DNA from: Pteria penguin
Taxonomy: Eukaryota > Mollusca > Bivalvia > Pterioida > Pteriidae
NCBI GenBank assembly: GCA_035048485.1
Contig: CM068586.1
Location: forward strand, 27,608,349-27,672,348
DNA length: 64,000 nucleotides
Direction: 5' to 3'
Under the pieces are notes generated by a model, which worked only from the letters and a program-made list of their open reading frames with translations, was not told the DNA's origin and did no database searches. Of this stretch, positions 51,883-63,328 are shown in pieces (positions within the stretch are counted from its first letter, which is position 1; the number at the start of each line of letters is the position of its first letter). The translations under genes and the position numbers were made by a program.

Positions 51883-52824
51883 GTAGTGTTGTTCCCTAAT
51901 TTCATACACGTATCCTTCAAATCATAAAACAATTTTTGTATATATAACACACCATAACTATACTGAATGATATTAAGGTACAAGCGATAAGAATTGTCTA
52001 AGCATGCTATATAGTATACCGATTAGATGATATATTGTTTCCTATTGTGTGGCTCTTTAAGAGGCGAGACTTTCTTGTATTGATTTATGTGATATAATTT
52101 TCGTCACTCATACAGTTAACATTACGTTTGAATTGCATGACCTATGTGGCTTTCCAACAGGAGTTAAGTGCTTCCGGGGATTTCGATTCTGATTTCGATG
52201 AATATCTTAAATAGTACCAGTATGACGCCTTTGTACATTGTTGCGAGCGCCGCAGCTAGACGGAAGCAATTATTTTCACATTCTTACAGATATATATTTG
52301 TCCTGATGCAGTACATGGAAACACTTCATTAATCATTCTACATTCTTTGGTCTAGTTATTTCTTTTTCTTCCTTTTCGTCAGTGTTACGGCGAAATATAT
52401 GAGGTAACATACAATATTTGCCAGGAGGCATATAAAAATAGGACAATTGGTGTAAAATACGAAAGGGCTGGCAATATACTGATGTGGCATTCACACCTTA
52501 GTAGACATCTTTCGACTATTGACAATTAAAGGCGACACCAGATGACTGAAGTTCTCTTGCAGAACATGCTTCATCACAATGACCAAATAGAAACAAACAT
52601 TAAAAACTAGAGATCAATATAAAATTGTGCGACATAACTCAGATAAGTGTAAAGTAAAATCAAATATACAAAATTATGTGAATAACGATAGATATGGAAA
52701 AATATGGTTTAATGCATTTCTTTATACTTTAATTCTACATCTTATAGACATGCATTTTCAATTTTCAGTTTCTCAATCGTTTACACGTACCTATGATATT
52801 TTTTTAACATTTTATATGGTACAG

Positions 52825-53056
52825 GTTTCACATCTTTTAGCCTGCTAGTGCTGAACAATACCGGTTTGTATCATATTTCAAGTACTAGTTTATCAGAGGC
52901 AACTCCGATGCTGGCATCTGACATAGAGGTAGATTCCGAATTCTCTCTGATGGTAACAGATAGTTCTAGAGTGATGGTGTATGCATATGACAGAAAAAGA
53001 AAGGTATTCAAAACATACAGACACCTTCACGAGGATATGATAGAAACCGTGTTAAA
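52825..53056 (+). CDS. LRP-like receptor, exon 3 (first propeller blades)
   Basis: Acceptor GGTACAG, phase 1 in. It encodes about 77 residues beginning GFTSFSLLVLNNTGLYHIS and including EFSLMVTDSSRVMVYAYDRKR, a pattern like the first strands of LDLR/LRP propellers. The best donor is AAA|GTATGT at 53056/53057, phase 2, but the next exon must be entered at phase 0. Either a weaker donor TAT|GTGAAA at 53060/53061 is used, or a small exon of 3n+1 bases was missed in 53,057-54,124. The 3' edge is therefore uncertain. Confidence 0.7.
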
Positions 53057-54124
53057 GTATGTGAAATGTTTATGAAGTATTCCGAGTAAATGAAAAGATA
53101 ATTTAATAATGTTTGAGTTGAATTTGACAAGGCTTTCCGTGTTATACCGCGTATAAGTTGAGTTCAGATGATAGAAGATATTTTAAAGTTTTCTATTTCA
53201 AACTTTTATTGAAACAATTCCCTTTTCAACAATGTTTCTTGGCTGCTTAATCAGAAAAGGATATAGAACGAGAACAGACCAAATCCCTCCTCTGTGTATG
53301 TGTGTGTATGTAGATCTGTGTGTGCGTTTGTGTTCGGGTGTTTGGCCTTAGAAACAGACATACCAAAAATGGAGAATTTATTTCAAAAATAGAGTTCGCT
53401 TCGGCCTAATGAGGCGACATTCCAGTATTATTATTACTAATTTCCATTCCAAAAAATAGCCTTTTTTGACGTTCAATTTGAAATGTTTAACCAATCAGTT
53501 CGTTTGTTATTCCAATTTTCAATCATTTTTAAATCAAAGTGAAAGTAAAACTGATAATATCTATAATGAATGAAGAGTGACAAGAGAGGCCAAAGAAACA
53601 CTTAGCTGCATCACTTAGAAAACCATCAATAAAAAGTATCACAGAATGTCACCATTAATCCAAATTTGTTTCATTTCGCAAAGGCAAATCCTATTTCTGA
53701 AATAATGAAATTCTCCGGTTTATATTTGTCCATCTTAATCAAACACAAAATGGTTTAGGCATGTTCTCGGGCTAAAGGGGATTGTGACATGTTTTATTTG
53801 TGACAATGTCTTTCGCCGAACTTTCGGGCCACATTTTCATATAGCTATTTTCTAGTTTTCAATTAAATACTTTGATATCATGAAAATGATTATACATCAG
53901 GTGTGGTAACTGTAGATCCCAACGTAAACACCAAATGATATGAATTTTTATTTGACATTTTTATAATCAAAAAGATTAAGACAACACATAATAACTATTG
54001 ATACCAATGCAATACAACAATCTGTAGGACATACACACAGTAACCTCCTTACAATTTTCGATAAATTACAATTACACATAGAAGGGAGCGTATTTATTCA
54101 GAGATAATTATGTACGACTTACAG

Positions 54125-54194
54125 CTCATCGTTAGGTTTAACATATATGAACGGAGAGTGGAAAGCTTCTACCGAGTTACAGGACAATTGTCAG
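54125..54194 (+). CDS. LRP-like receptor, exon 4 (propeller strand)
   Basis: Acceptor GACTTACAG, donor TCAG|GTCAGTG. Read from phase 0 it gives LIVRFNIYERRVESFYRVTGQLS and joins at phase 1 to GMAVDWSSGNVYISD in the next exon, exactly the layout of an LDLR-type blade (compare family patterns such as LAVDW..NIYWTD). The other frames hit a stop once joined to exon 5, so the phase is secure even though the junction to exon 3 is not. Confidence 0.8.
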
Positions 54195-54345
54195 GTCAGT
54201 GATCAAATACATGTACTTTGACAAGGAAAATCATGATGTAATTTAAAAAGTCTAATTATTATCACTTCACCTTGTATATTATGTGTGCATTGAATAAACA
54301 TCTATAAATCAAAAGAAAATGCATTTTCCCCTTTCTCTCTTACAG

Positions 54346-54499
54346 GTATGGCCGTTGATTGGTCTTCGGGAAACGTGTATATATCCGATATTGAACAGGG
54401 AACATTGTCAGTTATTACCAACAATGGATTGTTCTCCAGAGTCCTACACCAGAGAGCGCTTTCTAGACCCGGTGCGTTAGCGATCCTTCAGCGAAAGAA
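54346..54499 (+). CDS. LRP-like receptor, exon 5 (YWTD-like blade)
   Basis: Acceptor CTCTTACAG, donor AGAA|GTACGT, phase 1 in and 2 out. The peptide GMAVDWSSGNVYISDIEQG followed by LFSRVLHQRALSRPGALAIL has the spacing of LDLR-class B (YWTD) repeats: aspartate-Trp pair, N-x-Y-x-S-D strand, then x-RPGALA. The signature is changed from YWTD to YISD, so this propeller is divergent. Confidence 0.9.
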
Positions 54500-56276
54500 G
54501 TACGTATTGTATTACACATTGTATTTCGTATTGTAGAGACGGCGTTTGATAGGGATATTACTCACTGTATATTCTAAACAAGTTAAATTTAGAATGTAGT
54601 ATGGTTATCCTAGCATTTTAAGCCCCTACCGTGACAGTAAACAGGACGATGTCATTAACAAGGAGAACGGTACCATGTATTATGTAATTGTACTAATGCA
54701 TTATAACTCCGAGAAAGAGAAGGAAAAAAAAAATACAAATAAACAAACAAGCAAGGAACAAAAAAGGAAGCTTTACATATGATAATGGATTTTGTATTAA
54801 GCATTTTGAAGCGGAAAATGAAATTAAAAAAAAAATCTATAATATGTTTCACCATTTTTTAAAAGATTTTCCTCGGCAATATAAGTGAAGGTCTAGTTAT
54901 TTAAAGACCAGAACTAAAACGTAACAAGGAAAAATATTTCTCTTAAAGTTATTATTATAATGCCTTCTGATTGTGATATAGAATGTGGAATACAATCATC
55001 ATTTTCATGGATACCGAAAGACAAAATGCTAATAATGAACGGTAAAGAAATATTTGGAAATTCGTCATTTAAGCATACTTAAACATATGATCACTATAAA
55101 CTTTAGAAATTTGTTTTAAGATTTAAGAAGATAGTATGTAGTAGAGTCATCTTAAAGGGAAGTGGGAGTTTAAAATTCCCTTTTTTTCGATTTTAACATG
55201 TCATATCTCTAAACGGAAGTCCACTTACAGTGGCGATACATAAAGTGCTCACTGTACCACTGTGCACCTAAATGTTTCTTCATGGTACAGATCATTCGTC
55301 TTTTCACACATGTTTCTACTATTTATTTTCCTTGGCTTTTCTAGACGAAAATACAAACATATTCCTCTATGATTTTATAGTTACTCAAGTCTGAAGTTTA
55401 TTAAGAAATGACGGTTAGTAGCCATACTCTTTTGGATAAAAATAATCACATAGTCACTATCTTTTTGGGCTCAACGACGAAATTTGTCAACGGATTAATT
55501 TTTTTCTCTAGCAGCACAACTTTCAATATGTTTCATTTGCGACGATCTCATATTAAAAAGTAGTGCAATATCACGTTTCAATACTGGTAACAGCAATTAC
55601 ATTCGGTCAAGAAAAATTCTGGTGTTTTAACAGAGTAGAAGGCCTACCTCTGTTTTTCGGATAACTCGGGAGTTTTCTCCAATATATGATTCATATAAGT
55701 ATTGCAGCTGAAATAAGTTATATAATGCCATCGTCTTCCGATGGACAATATTTATGTGCAGTTTCACGACATACTGGAATTCCAGCTGCGCTTCCCTTAC
55801 AACAGACTTGCTTTTGTTTTGTTGTGACAGTGACTTCAAAACAATCATTCGTCCTAACTGACATGTTCAGTGACACGTCTAGATAATACAATGTATTTAC
55901 ACTTGATAACCCTGAATCTGAAATTTCAAATTTTTACTCAGTGTTCAGATACCGTAATTTCCAAGGACTTTTAACAATTTACAGGTCTTATTCAGACCCA
56001 CATCTATCATTTGTTCTGCTCCCAAAAATTTTAGGCTTTCTAGTTCTCTACTATAACATTGAGATCATTGCAAAGATCAGGAGTCTTGAATTTAGCGTCT
56101 CTAAAGCCTAATGCAGACTGTTTCCTTGAGCGCTTCTCTCTAACAGGGCGGTGGAAATCTATGATTTGCCTAAACATTCTTAGAGGAGATAAGGTCCTAA
56201 ATCTGAAATATAGATAATCTCCTTTAATATTTATTTTAAGTAAACACTTTAACTCACATTTATGTTTTCCTTTTAG

Positions 56277-56532
56277 GAAATTGATTTGGGTAGAACATCA
56301 ATATGACACCATCAAGTACTCCTCTCTCGATGAATCTGATGGACGAGATCTTGTTCGGGATGTTTGCCACGTCACAGCATTGGAAGTGGATGAGGAAGAA
56401 GAAGTGTTGTATTTCTTTTCCAGCCGGACATTGCAATTACAGAAAGTGAAATTAGATCACTCAACCAGCTATTCAAAGTGTTTAGTTACCTGTACAAGGA
56501 GTGAAGTGAAACAGATGGCTTTAGCTTCAACA
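56277..56532 (+). CDS. LRP-like receptor, exon 6 (two propeller blades)
   Basis: Acceptor CCTTTTAG, phase 2 in, donor ACA|GTGAGT, phase 0 out. Encodes KKLIWVEHQYDTIKYSSLD, ALEVDEEEEVLYFFSS and TLQLQKVKLDHS, that is two more LDLR-class-B-like blades with WVEH and YFFS in the YWTD position. An acidic DEEEE loop replaces the usual short turn. The segment is about 85 residues, close to two 42-residue blades. Confidence 0.9.
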
Positions 56533-56938
56533 GTGAGTAGGAATATATTTTGTGTGTTTAAGATCAGTGACTGTTGGGTTGTTGGTTGATCGCCTAACCG
56601 TGTCACGGCAAACGTGGCAGGTTAAAGTCCTTCACTCATTATGATGGGTCAACTGCACAGCTCTAAAGTCACATAATTGGTTTTCAGATAACTAAAGTTC
56701 CTTGCATTCTATCCAAAGTAAATTTGGATATGTGGATACTTGCCAATTGGCCAAAAGGCATGTAAAATTATGGAAGAATATCATACATTTAAAAATGTCA
56801 TCTTGATCTTGTTTGTCCGATTTATTCATTTCTGATTTATATTTATTCATTTACTAGTTATTATTCTTTTAATTTATTTATATAAGATGTGCCATTATTT
56901 GTATAATTCATCATTGATATAAAAATTGAATTTAATAG

Positions 56939-57086
56939 GGGCATCTATTCTACCTCGAAGAAGGGGACACTAAAACTCGGCTCGTGATGTATGATACTCA
57001 TGAAAATGACCCAAAGGAAATTCGCCACCATTATAAAATTCAAGCCATTGGAGCTGTTTTACCATTAAGGCATAACAGTACTTTCG
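56939..57086 (+). CDS. LRP-like receptor, exon 7 (last blade of first propeller)
   Basis: Acceptor TTTAATAG, phase 0 in, donor TTTCG|GTATAC, phase 1 out. Encodes GHLFYLEEGDTKTRLVMYD and continues to IGAVLPLRHNSTF. This matches the closing blade of an LRP propeller, which leads straight into an EGF module; NST is a potential N-glycosylation site. FYLEE stands in the YWTD position. Confidence 0.88.
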
Positions 57087-57309
57087 GTATACGCAAGTAT
57101 TATTATTTTTATTATTATTATTCTCTGTGTCTCTCTTTCCCTCTTTTTTTTAAGAAAAGTAGTTCCCCAAAGAAGACATGGTATTTTTGTGCTGATCATG
57201 TGCTGTGACACTGTCTATCGAGAAACCCTCCACAATAATAAACAACGAAGAAGTACCGATGACTTATCTAGTGTCGAAGTCCAAAAGGGGAGGCAAAATT
57301 ATGAAATCG

Positions 57310-57385
57310 TCCAATACAAACCTTTGCGAACCCCGGAAACTACAACATTCCGGGGTGAGACTAGGTGCCCTGGGAGAGTGAGCGT
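57310..57385 (+). repeat. Short dispersed hairpin repeat
   Basis: ACCCCGGAAACTACAACATT then CCGGGGTGAGACTAGGTGCC: a CCCCGG/CCGGGG hairpin followed by a conserved GTGAGACNAGGTGCCC motif also present at 48,960-49,015. In the LRP-like intron after exon 7. Confidence 0.55.
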
Positions 57386-57678
57386 CACAATAATCTCATG
57401 TGTTTGGAATTCCGACGTTTTGATTAAATTGGCAATTATGGTTTCAGGATGTACGATCTTTCTGAACCCTTATTCAATGCCTTATATCAATAGTTTAAGT
57501 ATAAATGTTAATCTAGATGAATATTGAACTAGATGAAAGAAAGAGAACCTTAGCTTTCAATAAAAAAGTATTCATTTGTTTTATTTTGAAACTGTTCAAT
57601 TTTCTTGAATAATCTTTTAAGTATAAAATATTTAAAAGTAATATGTCTATGATGAAAAGAATATTATTCTTTTGTAAG

Positions 57679-57801
57679 GATGCAGTGTGAACAATGGGGG
57701 ATGTCAACAGATATGTTTTGATATGGATGACAATAAGACAAAATGCTCCTGTGATACGACATACAGAACACACCCGATGTATCCTGCATTTTGTAAGAGA
57801 G
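57679..57801 (+). CDS. LRP-like receptor, exon 8 (EGF-like module)
   Basis: Acceptor TTTGTAAG, donor AGAG|GTATAC, phase 1 on both sides as is usual for EGF modules. Peptide GCSVNNGGCQQICF...KCSCDTTYR...FCKR has six cysteines in LDLR/LRP EGF spacing; NGGC-x-x-x-C is the standard family signature. It sits directly after propeller 1, as in LDLR, LRP4, LRP5 and LRP6. Confidence 0.93.
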
Positions 57802-58721
57802 GTATACACGTTAATGTTTTGTGCCATTAATTACATGTGAACTTGTAGATAAAATAACATCTTGCAGTACAAACATTCTCATTGCTTGCGAGTGTGTTGT
57901 ATTTTGCATAATGGAGATTTAAAGCAGGTGTACTTAATGATATCAAAATTTGGTTTTGTGATGTTTTGCAACTATAAGACATCCTTTTGATTGTACAGAA
58001 AAAATTATTACAAATAACAGAAATTCTTCACACTACATTTACTGAGAGCTAAAACTGTAAACACTTTTAAAGATGCCTGATACCAGTTCCTCATTTAAAG
58101 GGTTAATCGGAGCAACAGAATAAAAGTTAATTTAAAAGATAAGGCTTACATCTATTGCATCTAATGGCATATATGGAAATTATGAACCCACTATAACATA
58201 TGAGTATACATGTACACTTTTATGTAAGAGTTTACAATTATTTAAAACAAAGGAATATGCCTGAATATTTTTATATCTATAGAAAATATTTGGTCGTTTT
58301 GTTGTATCGCATATTATAAAATATTGTTCTGTCCGCGCAGCTTCGAAATATTTCTCGAAACATTAAGTCCGGCTCAGTCAGGGCAGCGTCTAGACCTCTA
58401 ATGGGAGTATTTATAATTTTGATATACCTAAGAACAAAGGATAAAGGACAGTTCGGAAAGATTTTATTTTGGGTGCTTTTCCTTTCACCATCTCTAGTAT
58501 ATGTATAAGGTGGACGGTCATGGACACTTTAATACCGATATTGTCAAATTGGGATTACAGTTGTACTTTGGTCTTAAACATGAAACCAACCCTGGCGCTA
58601 ATTATCATCTGCATATACAATAGTAAAGATAATGAATTACAAATAAACCAGTATGAAATTTTTTTTTTTCGAGAAATCCCCTTGAATGCGTGGATTTAAC
58701 GCAAATTATATTCTTGAAGAT

Positions 58722-58760
58722 CTGTGTGTGTGTGTGTATGTGTGTGTGTGTGTGTGTGTG
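58722..58760 (+). repeat. GT microsatellite
   Basis: GT run with a single GTAT interruption, in the LRP-like intron after exon 8. Confidence 0.9.
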
Positions 58761-59102
58761 TTAAGAGTGTGTATCCTTGATCAGTATTCATTTTTATCGA
58801 TTTCATATATATCAATCTTACAGTGATGTAATTCAAACCATCTTTGCCACTTGAAAGTATCTAAAGGTGTTGGATATATGATATAATCACACTTATTTCT
58901 TTTAGAAGTAAGGTTTTGAGATTATCCGCATAGACAGAAAAAATCTGGAGGGATATGACTAGATGAAGAATAAAAGTTGCTGTAATTGGCGAATAAAAAG
59001 TTCACGTCTATAATACAATGAATAAAAAAAGCAATCACGCTTTCGAAGCTATTTTCATCGTCAAATTGAATAGTCTGGAGTATCGTACTTTAGGAGGATG
59101 TT

Positions 59103-59606
59103 GTTATACATGTACATTGATTTATGTTATACATGTACATTGATTTATGTTATACATGTACATTGATTTATGTAATACATGTACATTGATTTATGTTATA
59201 CAGGTACATTGATTTATGTTATACATGTACATTGATTTATGTTATACATGTACATTGATTCACGTTATACATGTACATTGATTCATGTTATACATGTACA
59301 TTGATTTATGTTATACAGGTACATTGATTTATGTTATACATGTACATTGATTTATGTTATACATGTACATCGATTTATGTTATACATGTACATTGATTTA
59401 TGTTATACATGTACATTGATTCATGTTATACATGTACATTGATTTATGTAATACATGTACATTGATTCATGTTATACATGTACATTGATTTATGTTATAC
59501 ATGTACATTGATTTATGTTATACATGTACATTGATTTATGTTATACATGTATATTGATTTATGTAATACATATACATTGATTTATGTAATCGGTGTACAT
59601 TGAATT
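59103..59606 (+). repeat. 23-bp minisatellite, about 21 copies
   Basis: Unit ACATGTACATTGATTTATGT plus TAT, containing the palindrome ACATGT/TGTACA. Few changes (CAGGTACA, ATTCATG, GTAATAC). It lies in the LRP-like intron between exons 8 and 9 and its right end is cut by a SINE; weak units continue after 59,871. Confidence 0.95.
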
Positions 59607-59870
59607 GATTGATTTTTATTGTTTTACGTCACTCCACGATTATTTCACGTATATGGTGACGGCATTTGCCTGATGTATTGCATACAAATTTAGACCTTTG
59701 CAACGGACCCACCCGAAGCAGATCTTTTACGTGCCATGCCTACCGCAACACGGGATCTCGGTTTTTTACTGTCTTATCTGAAAGACCGAACACCGGCGTG
59801 CCCAGGGCGGGAGTCGAACCTGCGACCTCTCTACCGGCCGAGCATCTTATCCGCTAGGACACTGGCTTCA
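59605..59870 (-). mobile_element. tRNA-derived SINE, family B, inside a minisatellite
   Basis: Minus-strand copy: TTGTTTTACGTCACTCCACG tail, ATGGTGACGGCATTTGCCTG, CTTATCTGAAAGACCGAACA, GCGGGAGTCGAACCTGCGAC-type B box region and ATCTTATCCGCTAGGACACTG. The direct repeat TGTACATTGAA occurs at 59,594-59,604 and 59,871-59,881, which is itself part of the 23-bp minisatellite unit, so the SINE inserted into the array. Located in the intron between LRP-like exons 8 and 9. Confidence 0.88.
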
Positions 59871-60113
59871 TGTACATTGAAATATTTATGTAGGTACATG
59901 GAATAATGTATGCTTGTCTATCTGTTTATGTTATAAAATTGAAAGGTATATATTCTATATTTATTATACATGTACATGAATTCATGTTATACTTGTACAT
60001 TGTACGTTGATTTATTTGATATATTGTATGATGTGTATGAACGTAGTCATATTATGTCAATACTACTGCTATATAAGATAACTCGTGTTAAAAGAATTTG
60101 TTTCAATTTTTAG

Positions 60114-60271
60114 ATTCTTACGACAATGCACATCATGGATTGTTGATAGTGGCTGACCAACTCTTGGCAAAGCTGTTTCACATTCATTATGGGGACAAAT
60201 TCGAAAATATTTCACACATACCGGTGCTAGGGCTCAAACAGCCTTATGCTGTGACATTTGACGGCTCAAAG
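60114..60271 (+). CDS. LRP-like receptor, exon 9 (start of second propeller)
   Basis: Acceptor CAATTTTTAG, phase 1 in, donor AAG|GTAAGG, phase 0 out. Encodes GLLIVADQLLAKLFHIHYG and PVLGLKQPYAVTFDGSK, the first strands of a new LDLR-type propeller (family pattern: LL.. followed by LPGL..P.AVDFD). It follows the EGF module with almost no linker. Confidence 0.9.
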
Positions 60272-61314
60272 GTAAGGAATTACCTTATTATGAAAGTGTT
60301 GCTTTCACGTGATATCAGTTACCTAAGTATTTTGCATTAATATCACACTTATTCCCTTTGCAGTGTGGAACTCGTAGAAAAAAATTCCTGTGGCGGGTTT
60401 GACTAAAGTGTTACTTTATTTTTTCCTGATGCTTGTGATAATGATACTTTCTTTGCAGTGTTGGCTCACATTCATTTATACATGCAGCGCTGAGTTACAT
60501 TTGTTTCCTCATTATATTAGGGCATTGATGGCTAGCCATTCAAGAGAAGCTGACTCACCTCTGAATTGCAGAGGTCCTGAATGTCCGCTGTTGTTAGTGC
60601 CATGGTCACTTTTACTTTCACGCGATCACTATCTTTCGATGTAATTGTTGTTGAAAGTGTAATTCGAATAGGATTCAGAAATAGACTAAAACTCATTATT
60701 AAACCATTATGAAAAATGCATCGATAAAGATATTGATGAAGGATCTCTGATTAAAGGTATTATTTGCCTATATGTAATTATTATACGTGTATATGTTCTG
60801 GTGTTTATTATAGAAATGGTTTGGGATTTAACGTCTGCTCCTCCGTATAATCGTATATACGCCTTAATATTGTGAGATTGTAGTTTTTCGGTTGTGTACG
60901 TGGAAAGACGTTAACTGGAGATTTCTTGTCTTTCGGATGAGAGTGAAAAACTGAGGTTCTTAATTATGGTAGGCAAAGGTTATGCATTCACTCACTGGTC
61001 GGATGGGTCCTCTGCAAATGTTAATTTTTTCACTTTAAATTCAAGTTTCAATGGTAAGTTTAAGGGACGAACGGAAATGACTTTACAGGCACATATACCT
61101 GTGTACAGCGATGTGTCAGAACTTAAACCGAAAATGTTACAGGTGTAGATGCAACTCAAAATATTATTTTTTAACAGAAAAGAAAGGATGTATAAACAGA
61201 CAAACTATATATTTGGAGTCTATAAACAGTTTTTCGTCAGTTTTTATGGTCTTTGTTCTCTATCTTTGTTCTCTACATGGAGGATTATTTTCAAATGTGT
61301 ATCCTTTGATTGTG

Positions 61315-61480
61315 CTACTTTTGCGGTGAGTGGGAAGGTGGTCGCTCGTGAACCAGTTAACCATACCAATGGAACGACGTTTGTTACTTCAATTAACCGT
61401 CTTAAGTCGGTATCATAACCGCAGCACAATCGAATATATTTGTAAAATCGTTTTTCCGTGTATATTCTACTATTATCATG
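61315..61480 (-). repeat. Inverted copy of the Penelope-associated repeat
   Basis: The reverse complement resembles 62,570-62,730: ATTTGTAC-rich lead, GTGCTGCGGTTATGATACCGAC, then GGTTAACTGGTTCACGAGC and CACCTTCCCACTCACC. The minus frame reads CCGYDTDLRRLI and VWLTGSRATTFPLT, similar to a reading of the 62.6 kb copy (CNCDTDLGRS and VWLTGLRAHLPTH). It lies in the intron between LRP-like exons 9 and 10. Confidence 0.65.
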
Positions 61481-62114
61481 TTTTGTGTGCATGTCTTTGG
61501 TGATTTTTGTCATACAGATTTGTCAGATGTCTTCACTTTTCTCTTTTGTTTCCATCTTCGAAATTATATATATATATATAGATATATATAGTTTTGGTAG
61601 TGGAGCACTGATATATCATTTCTTGATTTTACCCTGCCAAATGCAACATGGAATTGTTCTCTTTAGGCTTGCTCTCTCCAAAAGTAAGGTTTATTTCCTC
61701 ACTATTTTTATGTAATATTTGTCCTGATTACATATTTACTCAGACCTTTTAAACCTTCAAAACTCTATAATCAACACGATGTTCCAAGAATGTAAACCTG
61801 CCTCTTTTTACAACGGAAATCCAATTAAATACGCATTATTAACAACAACATGCCTTCTATGAGATACAGTTTATTACACAGTGTGTGTAAGCTAAAATGG
61901 CCTAAGAGACATTTCACACGGGTGGGCTTGGATTCGTCACCAGTAACATTCAATATGAGGGGAAAGTGATGCCTTCTCTGGTTCTTTTGGAGAAGAACAG
62001 TTATTATTTTGTCAAAATATCATATAAACAATATACGCAGATAGTAGTATATAGTATGTAATATTCTCCCACTGTATTATACCACTTGGAATTTTATTTT
62101 GCTTTTGTATATAG

Positions 62115-62205
62115 GTATATTGGAGTGATTTGGAAACCTGCACGATAAGTAGATCTTTTCTAAACGGTTCACACCAGGAAGTGATATATACAGAAGACAA
62201 TACGT
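62115..62205 (+). CDS. LRP-like receptor, exon 10 (YWTD repeat)
   Basis: Acceptor TATATAG, phase 0 in, donor ACGT|GTGAGT, phase 1 out. Encodes VYWSDLETCTISRSFLNGS followed by VIYTEDN, a much more canonical LDLR-class-B repeat than any in propeller 1. At least 460 residues of the protein are encoded in the window. The gene must continue to the right, because this exon ends at a good donor and no terminal exon, transmembrane segment or stop was found. The paralogue (LRP4/5/6-like or another LDLR-family member) cannot be told from this part. Confidence 0.9.
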
Positions 62206-62569
62206 GTGAGTAGATCCTTCCTTTTGCTGTAGATTGTTTAACAGCACATCAGATCGTACACTTCTCTAGCGATGGAAACTGTTAAACAGTAAAATAAAAA
62301 TCTGGGAAAACCTTGGATATTCCCACATGGACGATCATTCATGATTTTCTCTTGAACACGATAGATGTAGAGGCTATATTTGTAATATAATTGTTGAAAT
62401 GATATCCACAACGGTTAAAAGAGTGTTTATTTAATTATGTGTTTGTATGTCTGAGAAGGTTCTCATGTAATACTGAATAATCTTAAAAGAAAAAAGAGGA
62501 GTTACTGGCTCAGTTATGTGGCAGAAGTCACCATGGAGCTATACAATACATGAATATAAATAATGTACT

Positions 62570-62995
62570 AGCACATATAACACATTACAAAAATATTTGA
62601 TTGAAGTGCAATTGCGATACCGACTTAGGACGGTCATTTAATTTGACAAAAGCCAAACAAATGGTGTGGTTAACCGGTTTACGGGCCCACCTTCCCACTC
62701 ACCATCACAGCAGAACAATCAAAGGCCGTACATTTAAAAATTTATAAGTAATCCTCCATGTAAAGAACAAGGGTTAACAGGTATAGCATATTGAGAGGTC
62801 ATAAAAATATAAACACGCAAGGTATTGTAAAACACTTAATGATATAAAAATATATGCGACATCAACACGATAAACAGTGCTCTGCCAGTCTGAAAGCGAG
62901 CTAAGACCCTAGATTTGTAGCAGTCCCGACTAACAGTCAGAGGGGACTAGGTTCAGGACCATGTCTCCTCTGAAAGAGGTTTGGACAAGGCCCGT
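62570..62995 (+). repeat. Repeat preceding the Penelope-like fragment
   Basis: 62,570-62,740 is homologous to an inverted copy at 61,315-61,480 and to a same-orientation copy at about 18,280-18,400 (shared core TTACGGGCCCACCTTCCCA, imperfect elsewhere). 62,880-62,995 matches, in reverse, the repeats at 3,850-3,930 and 6,605-6,710. Its place just upstream of the reverse transcriptase suggests it is the 5' part of the same element or of an element next to it. Confidence 0.6.
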
Positions 62996-63328
62996 CATAT
63001 AATCCCCACTGCCCTGTTAGTCAGCGTGCAACGTTCAAGTAAAAGTCTGCATAATGCTGTAGAGGGGCCAAATACAAGACCTATAGTCTTTTTGATGATC
63101 TCAATGTCATATTGTCTATTTAGAAGACGTTTGACTATTTTATTACATGATAAAATAACGTTATCGAAGCCTTTTACTTTCCTTATTTTATATACGAGAT
63201 CACCGTAAAAATTAGGATGGGAAATTCCATTGGATACATACTGTTGAAAAGAAATATTTCCAAATTTAGATAGAAGTTCTGAATAAGATCGACAGATTAG
63301 CGAAAATTAATCAAAATGCAATTACTAG

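Noticed and set aside
56984..57208. Open frame extending LRP-like exon 7 past 57,086
   Set aside because: The extension reads poly-Tyr intron sequence; the GTATAC donor at 57,087 gives the right phase for the EGF exon.
61244..61513. 89-codon minus-strand frame as a host gene
   Set aside because: It coincides with the Penelope-associated repeat and lies antisense in an LRP-like intron.
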